A DNA stretch of 64,000 nucleotides from Mesorhizobium sp. WSM3860 (GCF_002294995.1 NZ_NSGF01000002.1:310001-374000); one strand, 5' to 3'. Counted from the stretch's first letter, positions 17,438 through 28,567 are shown. The notes: generated by a model from the letters alone, not told the origin. A program made the numbers and translations.

Positions 17438-18568
17438 TCAGGGTTCGCCGAAGGATTCGAAAAAGTCCTTCATGCGGGCGAAGAAGCCGCTCGACTGGGG
17501 CGAATTGTCCTTCGAGGAGAGTTGCTCGAACTCTTCCAAAAGCTCGCGCTGTCGGCGCGACAGGTTCTGCGGCGTCTCGACCGCCGTCTGGATGTAGAGA
17601 TCGCCGACATTGGGCTGCCGCAGCACCGGCATGCCTTTGCCCTTCAGACGGAACTGGCGGCCGTTCTGCGTGCCTTCCGGCACCTTCACCTTGGTCTGCG
17701 TGCCGTCGAGCGTGGTGACCTCGAACGACCCGCCAAGAGCCGCTGTCGTCATCGAGATCGGCACCTTGCAATAGAGGTCGGCACCGTCGCGCTGGAAGAA
17801 CTCGTGCGGCTTGACCGCCAGGAAGATGTAGAGATCGCCCGAAGGGCCGCCGCGCAGGCCGGCCTCGCCCTCATTGGCGAGCCGGATGCGGGTTCCGTCC
17901 TCGATGCCGGCGGGGATGTTGACCGACAGCGAACGCTCCTCGGTGACGCGGCCCTGGCCGGCGCATTTCGGGCAGGGATCCTTGATCGTCTGGCCTCGCC
18001 CCTGGCATTGCGGGCAGGTGCGCTCGATCGAGAAAAAGCCTTGCGTTGCCCGCACCTTGCCGTGGCCATGGCACATGGCGCAGGTGACCGGCTGGGTGCC
18101 GGGCTTGGCGCCGCTGCCGGAGCATTCGGAGCAGGAAATGGAGGCCGGCACGCGGATCTGCGCCGTCTTGCCGGAGAATGCCTCCTCCAGCGTGATCTCC
18201 ATGTTGTAGCGCAGGTCAGCGCCGCGCTCGCGGCCTCCCGACGAGCGGCGCTGGCGGCCACCCATCATGTCGCCGAAAATGTCTTCGAAGATGTCCGCGA
18301 AGCCGCCGGCGCCGAAGCCGTGGGCGGCGCCGTTCATGCCGCCCTGCTCGAAGGCGGCGTGGCCGAAACGGTCATAGGCCGCGCGCTTCTGCGGGTCCTT
18401 CAGCGTCTCGTAGGCTTCGTTGATTTCCTTGAACTTGTGCTCGCAGGCATGGTCGCCGGGGTTGCGGTCGGGATGGAACTGCATGGCGAGCTTGCGGAAA
18501 GCGCTCTTCAGCTCCTTGTCGTCGGCGCCTTTTTGCACGCCCAGCGTTTCGTAGAAATCAGCTTTCAT
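17438..18568 (-). CDS. dnaJ: Chaperone protein DnaJ
   Basis: Co-chaperone that stimulates DnaK ATPase and delivers unfolded substrates. The 376-residue protein has a J domain (residues 1-70) with FHPDRNPGD carrying the HPD tripeptide, a Gly/Phe linker, and four zinc-binding CxxCxGxG repeats ([32 protein letters not shown]) near 145-215. A C-terminal substrate-binding domain follows. It lies downstream of dnaK, separated by a terminator-like hairpin that would reduce dnaJ transcription relative to dnaK. Confidence 0.98.
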   Translation of the reverse strand: MKADFYETLGVQKGADDKELKSAFRKLAMQFHPDRNPGDHACEHKFKEINEAYETLKDPQKRAAYDRFGHAAFEQGGMNGAAHGFGAGGFADIFEDIFGDMMGGRQRRSSGGRERGADLRYNMEITLEEAFSGKTAQIRVPASISCSECSGSGAKPGTQPVTCAMCHGHGKVRATQGFFSIERTCPQCQGRGQTIKDPCPKCAGQGRVTEERSLSVNIPAGIEDGTRIRLANEGEAGLRGGPSGDLYIFLAVKPHEFFQRDGADLYCKVPISMTTAALGGSFEVTTLDGTQTKVKVPEGTQNGRQFRLKGKGMPVLRQPNVGDLYIQTAVETPQNLSRRQRELLEEFEQLSSKDNSPQSSGFFARMKDFFESFGEP

Positions 18569-18735
18569 TTTTTCCCGCTGTCCGGATGCTCAATGTCTTC
18601 AAGCATTGTTGCGTCGTCGCCGGCACGTTGTTCGATTTAGGAGCGATGTTGCCCGGATGCCAGAGCCGAGGCGGGCTCGCCGGTGTTTTTCCGTCAATTT
18701 TTAGGCCGGGTCCGCACTTTTTCAGCCAAGGTTGC

Positions 18736-18764
18736 AAAAAAGCCCGGCCTTGCGCCGGGCTTTT
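18736..18764 (-). terminator. Rho-independent terminator after dnaK
   Basis: On the minus strand a GCCCGGC stem (18754-18760 paired with 18742-18748, five-base loop) is followed by six T residues (complement of 18736-18741). A tract pairing with the T run extends the stem, so it could also work in the other orientation. It stands 25 bases past the dnaK stop and before dnaJ, fitting an attenuating terminator within the operon. Confidence 0.8.
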
Positions 18765-18788
18765 CGCATTATTTGGCCGTCAGCCGGC

Positions 18789-20705
<1,917 letters not shown>

Positions 20706-21092
20706 TGTTCTAGTCTCTCCTCTAAGCAGGCTCTCAGGACCCTGATAAGGCGTTCCGACGAAAGCCCCTGTTCACAAGAAATTCCGCCACGGTCCCGGGT
20801 TTTCAAGGCCGGGCGGTTGGCGCGTATATAAGAACAGGCGGCACGAGGCGCAAGCATCCTGCGCAACGCATCCACCAAGCCGATCCGCTGCCGCGAACAG
20901 CGCTGAATCGCCAATTTGCGGCCGATTTGCGGCCCGACAAGGCCGGACAGCGGTAGATCGGGCGCGGGCAAAAACGTCGCAGTCGTCACGATCGGTTCGT
21001 GAATGCCTGCGAACAGAGTCGCGTGGAGCTTCAGAAAGATGTGTTTTCCGCCGGCGATCAATTGCCTCCCCGGCGGATAGGCGGCTCAGCGG
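20706..21092. other. Non-coding gap between LLM oxidoreductase and dnaK
   Basis: This 387-base stretch contains the dnaK leader and candidate heat-shock promoter. A 122-codon open frame on the minus strand runs through it into the dnaK start, but it has no domain, no good ribosome site and overlaps the promoter, so I treat it as non-coding. Confidence 0.5.
20779..20807 (-). promoter_or_regulatory. Candidate RpoH-type heat-shock promoter of dnaK
   Basis: On the minus strand CTTGAAAA (complement of 20800-20807) matches the sigma-32 -35 consensus. About 17 bases later the -10 position reads CGGAATTT, a poor match to the alphaproteobacterial CYTATNT. Placement about 75 bases before dnaK is sensible. 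The -35 is good, the -10 weak. Confidence 0.35.
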
Positions 21093-22091
21093 TCAGGCCG
21101 CTTGCGTCATCGATCTGTGCACGTCTGCGAGGATCTCGAAGGAGCGCACCCGCGCGGTGTGGTCGAACATCTGCGCCGTCACCATCAATTCGTCGGCGCC
21201 GGTGCGGCGCACGAAGGCGTCGATGCCCTGGCGGACCGTTTCCGGCGCGCCGACGACGGCGCAGGACAAGGCCTGGGCCAGCATGGTCCTGGCGACCGGA
21301 TCGAGGTCGCGGTCGTGGTTTTCGACCGGCGGCGGCAGCTGGCCGGGCCGGCCGCTGCGCAGATTGACGAAGGCCTGCTGCAGCGAGGTGAACAAAAGCT
21401 TCGCCTCGGCATCGGTGGGCGCCGCAAAGACATTGAGGCCGAGCATCACATAAGGCTTGTCAAACTGCGCCGACGGCTGGAAACGGGTGCGATAGACCTC
21501 CAGCGCGTGGTCGAGTTCGGCCGGCGCGAAATGCGAGGCGAAAGCATAGGGCAGGCCAAGCATCGCCGCGAGCTGCGCGCCATAAAGGCTGGAGCCCAAG
21601 ATCCAGACCGGCACGTCCTGGCCTTCGCCCGGCACCGCGCGGATGCGCTGACCTTCCTCGGCCGGCTGGAAATAGCCCATCAGCTCGACCACGTCCTGGG
21701 GGAAGTTGTCGCTGGCCTGCAGATTGCGGCGAAGCGCCCGCGCCGTCATCATATCGGTGCCCGGCGCGCGGCCGAGGCCGAGATCGATGCGGCCGGGGAA
21801 AAGTGCTGCCAGCGTGCCGAACTGCTCGGCAATCACCAGCGGCGCATGGTTGGGAAGCATGATGCCGCCGGCGCCGACGCGGATGGCCTTGGTGCCGCCG
21901 GCGACATGGGCGATGACAACCGACGTCGCCGCACTGGCGATGCCCGGCATATTGTGGTGCTCGGCGAGCCAGTAGCGCTTGTAGCCAAGCCGCTCGGCAT
22001 GGCGGGCAAGGTCGAGCGAATTGGCCAGCGACTGCGAGGCATTGCTGCCTTGCGTGATCGGCGACAGGTCGAGAACCGAAAGGGCCGTCAT
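21093..22091 (-). CDS. LLM class flavin-dependent oxidoreductase
   Basis: A 332-residue luciferase-like monooxygenase of the YhbW/MsnO8 group. It begins [19 protein letters not shown], then [18 protein letters not shown] near 45 and [13 protein letters not shown] near 105, all typical of this F420/FMN-independent bacterial subgroup that uses reduced FMN. Substrate is unknown. The start lies only 3 bases after the stop of the arylamine N-acetyltransferase, so the two form an operon. Confidence 0.92.
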   Translation of the reverse strand: MTALSVLDLSPITQGSNASQSLANSLDLARHAERLGYKRYWLAEHHNMPGIASAATSVVIAHVAGGTKAIRVGAGGIMLPNHAPLVIAEQFGTLAALFPGRIDLGLGRAPGTDMMTARALRRNLQASDNFPQDVVELMGYFQPAEEGQRIRAVPGEGQDVPVWILGSSLYGAQLAAMLGLPYAFASHFAPAELDHALEVYRTRFQPSAQFDKPYVMLGLNVFAAPTDAEAKLLFTSLQQAFVNLRSGRPGQLPPPVENHDRDLDPVARTMLAQALSCAVVGAPETVRQGIDAFVRRTGADELMVTAQMFDHTARVRSFEILADVHRSMTQAA

Positions 22092-22094
22092 TGG

Positions 22095-22931
22095 TCAGGT
22101 CTCCACGATTTGCTTCTGCCGCAACCTGGCCTCGAAGGCGGCGCGGTCGGGAATGACGATGCCGAGCTGGCCTTCCAGCACGTCGGCGAGTTCGGTCGCC
22201 GAGGCGATTTCCCGCTGCTCGCTGCGGCCGCCGAGATGATGGATAGACAGGCGGTTGTTCCGCAGCGCGTAACGCCGGTCGGACAAAGCGCGCGCGCAGA
22301 CAAGGGTGGACAGGAAATGCGAGCTCGGATGCGTCGACAGGAAATGGCTGCTCACCTGGTAATCGATCTCGTAGGTCCGCTGCATGTCGAAGCGATAGAG
22401 CGTGCGCCAAGCGCCGCCGACGTTGGCGCCGCCGATATTGGCCTGCAGGCGAAAATGGTCGCCGGTTTGAGCGATGCGGAACGTCTCATGCGGTGTCTGC
22501 TGTTCGATATCCGGCTCCAGCAGCAGCGGCGCCGTCAGCGTCAGGCCGCCGAAGCCGACATCGGCGATAAAGGTTTTTCCATCGACCTCGACGCGCAGCA
22601 GCATGTGGCTGCGCGCGGTGATGGCGTCGTCCGGCTGGCCCCACAGCACGCGCGCGGCGAGCCCGCTGACGCTGAATCCCAGCGCTTTAAGCGCATGCAT
22701 GAAGATCAGATTGTGCTCGAAGCAATAGCCGCCGCGGCCTTGGGCAAGGACCTTGTTCTGCAGGGATGCTGGATCGAGCCCGACCGAAACGCCCATCAGC
22801 GCATCGATGTTCTCGAACGGGATCGCCTGCGGATGTGCCAGATGCAGCGACCGCAGCGTCGCGAGCGAAGAATCTGTCGCCCCGCCATAGCCGATGCGGG
22901 CGAAATAGCCATCGAGATCGAAGTCATTCAT
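22095..22931 (-). CDS. nat: Arylamine N-acetyltransferase
   Basis: Transfers acetyl from acetyl-CoA to aromatic amines and hydrazines. The 278-residue protein has the complete catalytic triad: C70 in RGGYCFE, H109 in RSHMLLRV and D124 in [19 protein letters not shown] near 38-47 is also typical. Mesorhizobium NATs are known to acetylate aniline herbicide residues and aminosalicylates. It is the first gene of a two-gene unit with an LLM oxidoreductase. The Shine-Dalgarno region is weak. Confidence 0.95.
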   Translation of the reverse strand: MNDFDLDGYFARIGYGGATDSSLATLRSLHLAHPQAIPFENIDALMGVSVGLDPASLQNKVLAQGRGGYCFEHNLIFMHALKALGFSVSGLAARVLWGQPDDAITARSHMLLRVEVDGKTFIADVGFGGLTLTAPLLLEPDIEQQTPHETFRIAQTGDHFRLQANIGGANVGGAWRTLYRFDMQRTYEIDYQVSSHFLSTHPSSHFLSTLVCARALSDRRYALRNNRLSIHHLGGRSEQREIASATELADVLEGQLGIVIPDRAAFEARLRQKQIVET

Positions 22932-22946
22932 GCAGGCGGGTCCGGC

Positions 22947-22995
22947 TAGAGCCGGATGATTTCAGGTCGAATCGGCCTGAAATCATCCGGCTCTA
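22947..22995. repeat. Palindromic intergenic repeat, first module
   Basis: Perfect 20-base arms TAGAGCCGGATGATTTCAGG (22947-22966) and the complement (22976-22995) flank a 9-base loop. A diverged copy lies at 35756-35805. This form is common between rhizobial genes and can fold as a strong hairpin in RNA, here just upstream of nat. Confidence 0.7.
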
Positions 22996-23006
22996 AATCA
23001 AGGAGA

Positions 23007-23060
23007 TAGAGCATGATGTCGTCCCGAAAACCGCTTCACACTTTTCGGCATCATGCTCTA
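23007..23060. repeat. RIME-like palindromic repeat, second module
   Basis: Outer arms TAGAGCATGATG (23007-23018) and CATCATGCTCTA (23049-23060), with inner arms CCGAAAA (23024-23030) and TTTTCGG (23042-23048). This matches my recollection of the Rhizobium-specific intergenic mosaic element. It sits 11 bases from the neighbouring palindrome, forming a two-module mosaic. Confidence 0.7.
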
Positions 23061-23131
23061 GACCGGTCCGATATAGGCACTCGCCATGGGCCCCGCAAAC
23101 AACCGGCCGGACATGCAGATTGGCCCAGGCG

Positions 23132-24301
23132 TCACGCGGCGGATTTGTGGTTGTTTTCGCCGGCCTCGTCGTCGATCGCCATGGTCTGCTGCGCGGCGAG
23201 AAAATTGCCGACATGGCTGAGGCCATCGAAATGGTCGCAGAACACCTTGATGACCACCAGCAGCGGCACCGCCATCAGCGCGCCGACGAAACCCCACAGC
23301 CAGGACCAGAAGGCGATGGCGATTAAGATCGCCACCGCGTTTATCTCGAGCCGCCGGCCGACCACCGTCGGGGTCACGAACTGGCCTTCGACGATGTCGC
23401 ACAACAAAACGAAGGCCGGTGCCAGCAGCGCGTAGGGGATCGTATCGAAGCTGATCAGCGCGATGATCGTGACCAGCAGGAAGGTGATCAGCCCGCCGAC
23501 ATAGGGCAGGAAATTGAGCAGGGCCGCGGCCGCGCCCCACACCTGCGGGTTCGGCATCCCCAGTCCCCAAAGGCCTAGCCCGATCCCCGTGCCGAGGCCG
23601 GCGTTGATGGCCGCCACGGTAAGCAGGTAATGGGAAATCTCGTGCTCGACGTCATAGACGATGCGCAGCGCGCGCTTCTTGTCGCTGAGGTGGGCGAAGG
23701 ACTGGACGATCTTTTCGTAAAACAAGGTGCCGGAGGCGAGCAGGAACAGCGACAGCACGAAGACGATGGTGATGCTGGTGCCGGCTCCCAGAATGTTGCT
23801 GGCCGCCGTCGACAGGATGCCGGACGGTGCCACCGCGACCTTCTGCACACCCGGTTCCTGCGATGTCTCGGTCAGGGCCTCCAGTTGACGCGACAGATCC
23901 ATGACCCTCTCGAGCGGACGCTTGAACGGCGCCAGCCGCTCCGTGAGTTTCTCGCCGATCGAATAGCTGTTGTTGATAAGATCGATGACGGGGCCGCTAA
24001 GCAGGTAACCGGCGCTGGCGAAGACGAAGAGGGAGAGCAGCACCAGCAGCGTCGCGGAGGCCACCTCGGGGATGCCTCGCTTGCGCAGGAAGCGCACAAT
24101 CGGGGTCAGCGTCAGCGCCAGCAGGAAGGCGAGGATCACCGGCATGAAGAAGGCGCGGGCGAAATAAAGCGCGGCTATCGTTATCAGGACGAAGATGCCG
24201 ACCAGCAGCAATCGAATCAGCCGCAATTCGGCGCGGGCGCTGTCACGCTCGTCCGGGCTTTCGCCAACGTTCGAACCCGAAGCGCTCGTTTCGACCTTCA
24301 T
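23132..24301 (-). CDS. AI-2E family transporter/permease
   Basis: A 389-residue membrane protein (PerM/AI-2E family, about eight transmembrane helices). After a short charged N-terminus come [19 protein letters not shown] and the [21 protein letters not shown] helix pair. The conserved [12 protein letters not shown] and [18 protein letters not shown] segments are in the C-terminal half. Characterised relatives export autoinducer-2 or act as Na+/H+ antiporters; function here is open. The ATG at 24301 has GAGGGG upstream. It ends close to a pair of palindromic repeats. Confidence 0.9.
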   Translation of the reverse strand: MKVETSASGSNVGESPDERDSARAELRLIRLLLVGIFVLITIAALYFARAFFMPVILAFLLALTLTPIVRFLRKRGIPEVASATLLVLLSLFVFASAGYLLSGPVIDLINNSYSIGEKLTERLAPFKRPLERVMDLSRQLEALTETSQEPGVQKVAVAPSGILSTAASNILGAGTSITIVFVLSLFLLASGTLFYEKIVQSFAHLSDKKRALRIVYDVEHEISHYLLTVAAINAGLGTGIGLGLWGLGMPNPQVWGAAAALLNFLPYVGGLITFLLVTIIALISFDTIPYALLAPAFVLLCDIVEGQFVTPTVVGRRLEINAVAILIAIAFWSWLWGFVGALMAVPLLVVIKVFCDHFDGLSHVGNFLAAQQTMAIDDEAGENNHKSAA

Positions 24302-24392
24302 CGGTTCCCCTCGCGATCGCCGAGGAAACGTACGCGCCGCCGCCAAGGTTCCTTAGCCGGCGGTGAGGGCGCATCTTGCTGGGCAGGCGTCC

Positions 24393-25452
24393 TCAGGCGA
24401 CGGGCGCCGGCGCGGCCTTCGCCGTTTCCTTGCGCACGACCGGCGCCACCTTGGTACCGTAGAGCTCGATCGCCTTCATGATCTTGGCATGCGGCATGGT
24501 GCCGATCGCCATCTGCAACAGGAAGCGGTCGTTGCCGAAGATCTTGTGCTGGGCGACGATCTTTTCCGCCACCTGTTCGGGATTGCCGACGAACAGCGCG
24601 CCGTTCGGCCCGCGCGCCTGATCGAAATGCGCCCGCGAGGTCGGCCCCCAGCCGCGCTCGCGGCCGATGCGGTTCATCACCTCGGCCTGCGGTGCGTAGA
24701 AATCGTCGGCCGCCTTCTCGGTCGTCTCGCCGACGAAGCCATGCACGTTCAAGCTGGTCGCGAGCGAGGCGGGATCGTTGCCGGCGCGCCTTGCCGCCTC
24801 GCGATAGATCTCGAACAGCGGCGCGAAGCGGGCCGGCTCGCCGCCGATGATGGCAAGGGCCAGCGGCAGGCCGAGCGCGCCGGCGCGGGCGGCGGACTGC
24901 GGCGTCCCGCCAATGGCGATCCAGATCGGCAGCTTGTCCCGGAAAGGTCGAGGATAGACGCCGCGGCCATTGATCGGCGCGCGCAGCTTGCCCTGCCACG
25001 TCACCTTTACCTGGTCGCGGATGGCAAGCAGGAAGATCGAGCTTCTCGGCGAAGAGCTCGTCATAGTCCTCGAGGTCGTAGCCGAACAGCGGAAACGACT
25101 CGATGAAGGAGCCGCGCCCGGCCATGATCTCGGCGCGGCCGCTGGACAGAAGGTCGAGCGTCGCGAACTGCTGGAAGACCCGCACCGGATCGTCGGAAGA
25201 AAGCACGGTGACCGCGCTGGTGAGCTTGATGCGCTTCGTCCGCTCTGCAGCCGCGGCCAGCGCCACGACCGGCGCCGAGGCCGCATAGTCGGGGCGATGG
25301 TGTTCGCCGAGGCCGAACACGTCGAGACCGACCTGGTCGGCCAGCTCGATCTCCTCGATCAGGTTGCGCAGCCGTTCGTGCGGGCCGATGGCGCCGGGGC
25401 CCGGCTCCGGGCTGACATCCGCGAAAGTGTAGAGGCCAAGTTCCATTTTCAT
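24393..25452 (-). pseudogene. LLM class flavin-dependent oxidoreductase, frameshifted
   Basis: Two frames together encode one luciferase-like monooxygenase of about 352 residues. The N-terminal part, from [16 protein letters not shown] to [10 protein letters not shown], is read from 25452 or 25446. The remainder, from [17 protein letters not shown] to the end at 24393, is in another frame. The switch lies at about 25031-25034, where CTCGATCTTCCTGCTTGCC carries one extra C between the LDL and LLAI codons. Both halves keep family motifs ([26 protein letters not shown]). It is either a recent pseudogene or a single-base sequence error. Confidence 0.85.
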
Positions 25453-25672
25453 GCATCCTGATGCGCCGCTTGGGCGTTGATTGTTGGCGCTAGAGGTAGC
25501 GACCGGCCCCCAGAGCCGCCAGAGGCGCGATTTGTGAACAGTGCATCGCGCCGCGGCGACGTATCCCGACGGCAACAGCCCAGATTTTCATGGCTGGCAT
25601 ACCGTTTTGGCGCTTGAACTCACCGCTTTCGCGCGTATGTAAGCGTCGCGAATTGACTTCAGGGAAGTGGAC

Positions 25673-26101
25673 TTGGCTATTTACAGGGAAAAAGACATAT
25701 TCGAGCGGCGCAACGCCGCGAACGAGGCAAAGAAGGCGCTCCTGGAGCGCTTCAAGTCTAAGCCGGCGGCGGACGACCCAGCGGTTCTGGCGCGTCAGGC
25801 GGAACGCAAGGCGATCCTCGAGGCGCGTGCTATCCGCGAGGCCGAGAAGGCCCGATTGAAGCAGGAAAAGCTGGCGCGCGAAGCGGCCGAGAAGGCTGAA
25901 CGCGAGGCAGCGGCCGAAGCGGCCCGTCTTGCTGCCGAAGAGGCAGCGGCTGCCGAGGCCAAGATCCGCGAAGCCGAGGAAACCGAACGCATCGCCCGCG
26001 TGCTCGCCGAAGAGGCCGAACGCAAGGCCAAGCGCGATGCGCGCTACGCCGCTCGCAAGGCGCGCGTCGGTCGCACGCCTCCGGGCTTCTCGGCCCGCTA
26101 G
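25673..26101 (+). CDS. Alanine/glutamate-rich coiled-coil protein (DUF6481-like)
   Basis: A 142-residue, highly charged protein dominated by Ala, Glu, Arg and Lys heptads, predicted to be one long helix or coiled coil from about residue 40 to 125. The start, with REKDIFERRNAANEAKKALLERFK, resembles DUF6481 proteins of rhizobia and sphingomonads, whose function is unknown. AGGG at 25661-25664 favours the TTG at 25673 over the GTG at 25667, which would leave too little spacing. It diverges from the broken LLM gene. Confidence 0.75.
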   Translation: MAIYREKDIFERRNAANEAKKALLERFKSKPAADDPAVLARQAERKAILEARAIREAEKARLKQEKLAREAAEKAEREAAAEAARLAAEEAAAAEAKIREAEETERIARVLAEEAERKAKRDARYAARKARVGRTPPGFSAR

Positions 26102-26166
26102 GTTCGAGTTCGTTCGAAAAATGAATCAGGGTCGCCAGGAGTGGCCCTGAACGCGTTCGTGCTGCA

Positions 26167-26481
26167 TCAGGCGACGAGCTTCAGCCCGACGATGCCGCAG
26201 ACGATCAGGCCGATGCAGGCAAGCCGCACCGCGGTCGCCGGCTCGCCGATCAGCCAGATGCCGAGCAAGGCCGTGCCGACAGTGCCTATGCCGGTCCACA
26301 CCGCATAGGCCGTGCCGACGGGCAATGTCTTCAACGCAAGCCCGAGCAGGCCAAGGCTGACGATCATCGAGACGATTGTGAGCACGGTCGGGAGCGGCTT
26401 CGAGAAACCATCGGTATATTTGAGGCCGATCGCCCATCCGATCTCGAACAGGCCGGCGAAGAAGAGAAAAATCCAGGACAT
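26167..26481 (-). CDS. sugE: Guanidinium exporter, SMR family (SugE/Gdx)
   Basis: A 104-residue protein with four transmembrane helices. The start [22 protein letters not shown] carries the family glutamate (E13 position) and the lysine-tyrosine pair typical of SugE/Gdx rather than of QacE/Emr[18 protein letters not shown] follows near 58-74. Gdx proteins exchange guanidinium for protons as an antiparallel dual-topology dimer. GGAG (complement of 26490-26493) stands 8 bases before the ATG. A guanidine-II riboswitch lies in its leader, which supports guanidinium as the substrate. Confidence 0.95.
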   Translation of the reverse strand: MSWIFLFFAGLFEIGWAIGLKYTDGFSKPLPTVLTIVSMIVSLGLLGLALKTLPVGTAYAVWTGIGTVGTALLGIWLIGEPATAVRLACIGLIVCGIVGLKLVA

Positions 26482-26498
26482 CGCGAACGCTCCATCGA

Positions 26499-26517
26499 TC
26501 GAGCATCGAATGCTCGA
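26499..26517 (-). promoter_or_regulatory. Hairpin between guanidine-II riboswitch and sugE start
   Basis: An eight-base-arm hairpin (TCGAGCAT, loop, ATGCTCGA) lies between the second riboswitch stem and the GGAG ribosome site of sugE. It is positioned to serve as part of the expression platform, but the alternative pairing cannot be worked out by eye. Confidence 0.4.
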
Positions 26518-26529
26518 CGCTTGAGGTGG

Positions 26530-26573
26530 CGGGTCGTCCCGGCCGGGTTTCGGGGAAGCGAGGTCGTCCTCGC
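26530..26573 (-). promoter_or_regulatory. Guanidine-II (mini-ykkC) riboswitch
   Basis: On the minus strand two consecutive short stems each carry an ACGA loop: GCGAGG-ACGA-CCTCGC (26558-26573) and CGGG-ACGA-CCCG (26530-26541), joined by a 16-base linker. Paired hairpins with ACGR loops, whose CG dinucleotides dock on each other with guanidinium bound, define the guanidine-II class. The downstream gene is the guanidinium exporter sugE, the most common target of this class. Ligand binding would free the ribosome site and raise SugE synthesis. Confidence 0.85.
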
Positions 26574-26673
26574 GGCACTGATATAGGAGTTCTGCCCCGA
26601 TCAACAAAACACCGGCAGCATTCGGCATGCCGCCGGTTCAAATCCGCATCGAGACGGATTGGCCGCTGGCGGC

Positions 26674-26799
26674 CTACTTCTCCTTGATGCGCATCGCCTT
26701 GACCGGCGGCGCCTTCGGAGCCGGGGCCGCGGCCGGTTTCTTGGCGTCCTTCTTCGGCTTGCGGGGTTCCTTGCCCGCCTTCATCGCACCTTTCGCCAT
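26674..26799 (-). CDS. Small basic Lys/Ala/Pro-rich protein
   Basis: A 41-residue product: it starts MAKGAMKAGKEPRKPKKDAK, continues with an Ala-Pro-Lys run and ends MRIKEK. It has no hydrophobic segment and about 13 lysines or arginines, so it may bind nucleic acid or be a disordered adaptor; function is unknown. A strong GGAGGA Shine-Dalgarno stands 7 bases before the ATG, and the reading frame is otherwise clean, which supports a real gene. Small proteins of this type are annotated in other rhizobia, as far as I recall. It lies upstream of sugE on the same strand. Confidence 0.65.
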   Translation of the reverse strand: MAKGAMKAGKEPRKPKKDAKKPAAAPAPKAPPVKAMRIKEK

Positions 26800-27049
26800 G
26801 ATTCGCTCCTCCGATTTGTGGACGACACAAGTGAAACAAGAGAAGCGCCCGACCGCAAGAGGCCGCTTGCCGCTTCGAAACCCGGCTTCCGCGATGTCAA
26901 CCGTTTTCCCTTGATCCCGCGACCTCGGGATTGATTAGGCAACAGAAATGCATCCCGGCATCTTGAACCTCGGAGCGGCTGGCGCATTGTCGGTGGAGCT
27001 TTGGCCGGCAGGCCGCTGAGCTCGGCACTTGGATGAGGATCGGAAGCGC

Positions 27050-28009
27050 ATGGCAGGGCATAGCGGCTCGAAAAGAGTGATCTACGCCGCGCTCGCCGGC
27101 AACCTTGCGATCGCGCTGACCAAATTCGCCGCAGCGTTCTTCACAGGCTCTTCAGCCATGCTTTCGGAGGGCGTGCATTCGCTGGTCGACACCGGCAATG
27201 GCGCGCTTCTGCTATACGGCATGCGCCGTGCCGCGCGCCCGCCCGACCGCACGCATCCGCTGGGACACGGACGCGAACTCTATTTCTGGAGCTTTATCGT
27301 AGCCCTTCTGGTGTTCGCGCTTGGCGCCGGCGTTTCCTTCTACGAGGGCGTCATCCACATCATGGCGCCTGAACCGGTCGTCAACGCCAAGGTCAATTAC
27401 ATCGTGCTCGGCCTGTCCTTTCTGTTCGAAGGGAGCTCCTGGCTGGTGGCGCTGAAGGCGTTCCGGGAACAGAAGGGAAGGCTGGGTTGGTTCGAGGCGG
27501 TCCGGATGAGCAAGGATCCCAGCATCTACACGGTGTTGTTCGAGGATAGCGCCGCGCTGCTCGGCCTCGTCGTCGCCTTCGCGGGCATCCTTACGTCTGA
27601 ACTTCTGGCGATTCCCGAGCTCGACGGCGTCGGCTCGATTGGCATCGCGGTCATCCTGGGCGCGACCGCGATCTTCCTGGCGCGCGAGAGCAAGGGCCTG
27701 CTGCTCGGCGAGCCTGCGTCCCCGGAGGTCCAGAAGAAGGTTCTGGTTATCGCTCAGGAGGATCCTGCCGTGCAGCGGGCGAACGGCATACTGAGCGTCC
27801 ATATCGGCCCCGAGGAGATCGTTGCAGGCCTAAGCATAGAATTCGAGGATCATCTCACCGCGCCCGAGATCGAAGCCTGCGTTGAACGCCTGGAGGCGCG
27901 ACTGAAAAAGGACATGCCCGAAATCACCAGGCTGTTCGTCAAGCCGCAGGCGACTGGCACATGGGAGCGCAGGCGTAAGGCCATCGCCGGGGCCTCCGAA
28001 GAGGATTAG
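27050..28009 (+). CDS. Cation diffusion facilitator family transporter
   Basis: A 319-residue metal/proton antiporter. Six transmembrane helices are followed by a cytoplasmic domain from about residue 205. The metal site is made of SEGVHSLVDTG in helix 2 and FEDSAALLGL in helix 5 (Glu-Asp instead of His-Asp), the ZNT9-like subgroup; HPLGHGRELYFWSF is the other conserved block. It probably exports Zn, Mn or Co. The ATG at 27050 with GAGGA 9 bases upstream is preferred to the TTG at 27029. Confidence 0.9.
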   Translation: MAGHSGSKRVIYAALAGNLAIALTKFAAAFFTGSSAMLSEGVHSLVDTGNGALLLYGMRRAARPPDRTHPLGHGRELYFWSFIVALLVFALGAGVSFYEGVIHIMAPEPVVNAKVNYIVLGLSFLFEGSSWLVALKAFREQKGRLGWFEAVRMSKDPSIYTVLFEDSAALLGLVVAFAGILTSELLAIPELDGVGSIGIAVILGATAIFLARESKGLLLGEPASPEVQKKVLVIAQEDPAVQRANGILSVHIGPEEIVAGLSIEFEDHLTAPEIEACVERLEARLKKDMPEITRLFVKPQATGTWERRRKAIAGASEED

Positions 28010-28039
28010 CCTGGCGTGGCGAACTGAGGAGAAACGCTG

Positions 28040-28444
28040 ATGAAGATCGACGGCGGATGCCATTGCGGCGCCATCAAATATGAGGCGGAGGTCGATCCGG
28101 AAAAGACCGGTATCTGCCACTGTACTGATTGCCAGCAGCTCACCGGAACAGCCTTTCGCGTGACAGTTGGCGCGCCAGAAGACCGATACCGGATTACCAA
28201 GGGCACACCGAAGGTCTATATCAAGACCGGATCCAGCGGCGCCAAGCGCGCGCAGGGGTTTTGCGGCGAATGCGGATCGCATCTCTATGCCACGTCGGTG
28301 GGCGACGGGCCGAAAATCTACGGCATCCGGGTCGGCACAGCGCGTCAGCGCGAGGACCTCGTCCCGAGAAGACAGGTCTGGCACCGCTCGGCATTGCACT
28401 GGCTGCCTGAATTCGAAGGCATAACGACCATCGAGGAGCAGTAG
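28040..28444 (+). CDS. GFA/CENP-V family protein
   Basis: A 134-residue zinc protein of the glutathione-dependent formaldehyde-activating (GFA) fold. The cysteine motifs are GCHCGA (7 and 9), CHCTDCQ (26-31) and CGECG (about 75-78), giving two zinc sites. The Gfa enzyme of Paracoccus adds formaldehyde to glutathione, but most paralogues such as this one have no proven reaction. It is 30 bases after the CDF gene and may be co-transcribed. Confidence 0.9.
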   Translation: MKIDGGCHCGAIKYEAEVDPEKTGICHCTDCQQLTGTAFRVTVGAPEDRYRITKGTPKVYIKTGSSGAKRAQGFCGECGSHLYATSVGDGPKIYGIRVGTARQREDLVPRRQVWHRSALHWLPEFEGITTIEEQ

Positions 28445-28480
28445 AGGCGAAGCCTTGGCGATTGGGAGAAGCCCCCTCAC

Positions 28481-28567
28481 CTTCGTCATTCTCGGGTCTG
28501 CGCGCGTCGCTTCGCTCCTTGCTCCGCCCTAGAATCACGAAGCGATTGGCGTTCTGGCCAATCCTCA
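28481..28567. repeat. Candidate dispersed rhizobial intergenic repeat, copy 2
   Basis: The gap holds CTTCGTCATT, a GCGTCGCTTCGCTCC run and the inverted pair GATTGGC/GCCAATC around 28545-28563. The same words appear at 14.93-14.99 kb, suggesting a dispersed but degenerate repeat. Confidence 0.35.

Noticed and set aside
22300..22345. Apparent internal duplication [17 protein letters not shown] in the N-acetyltransferase
   Set aside because: NAT enzymes normally have a similar S-T-H-P-x-S pattern here, so it is family sequence and not a recent duplication.
26632..26650. GGTTCAAATCC, a tRNA T-loop-like sequence
   Set aside because: The flanking bases do not pair as a T stem (GCCGG against CCGCA), and no acceptor, D or anticodon arm can be drawn in the preceding 70 bases.
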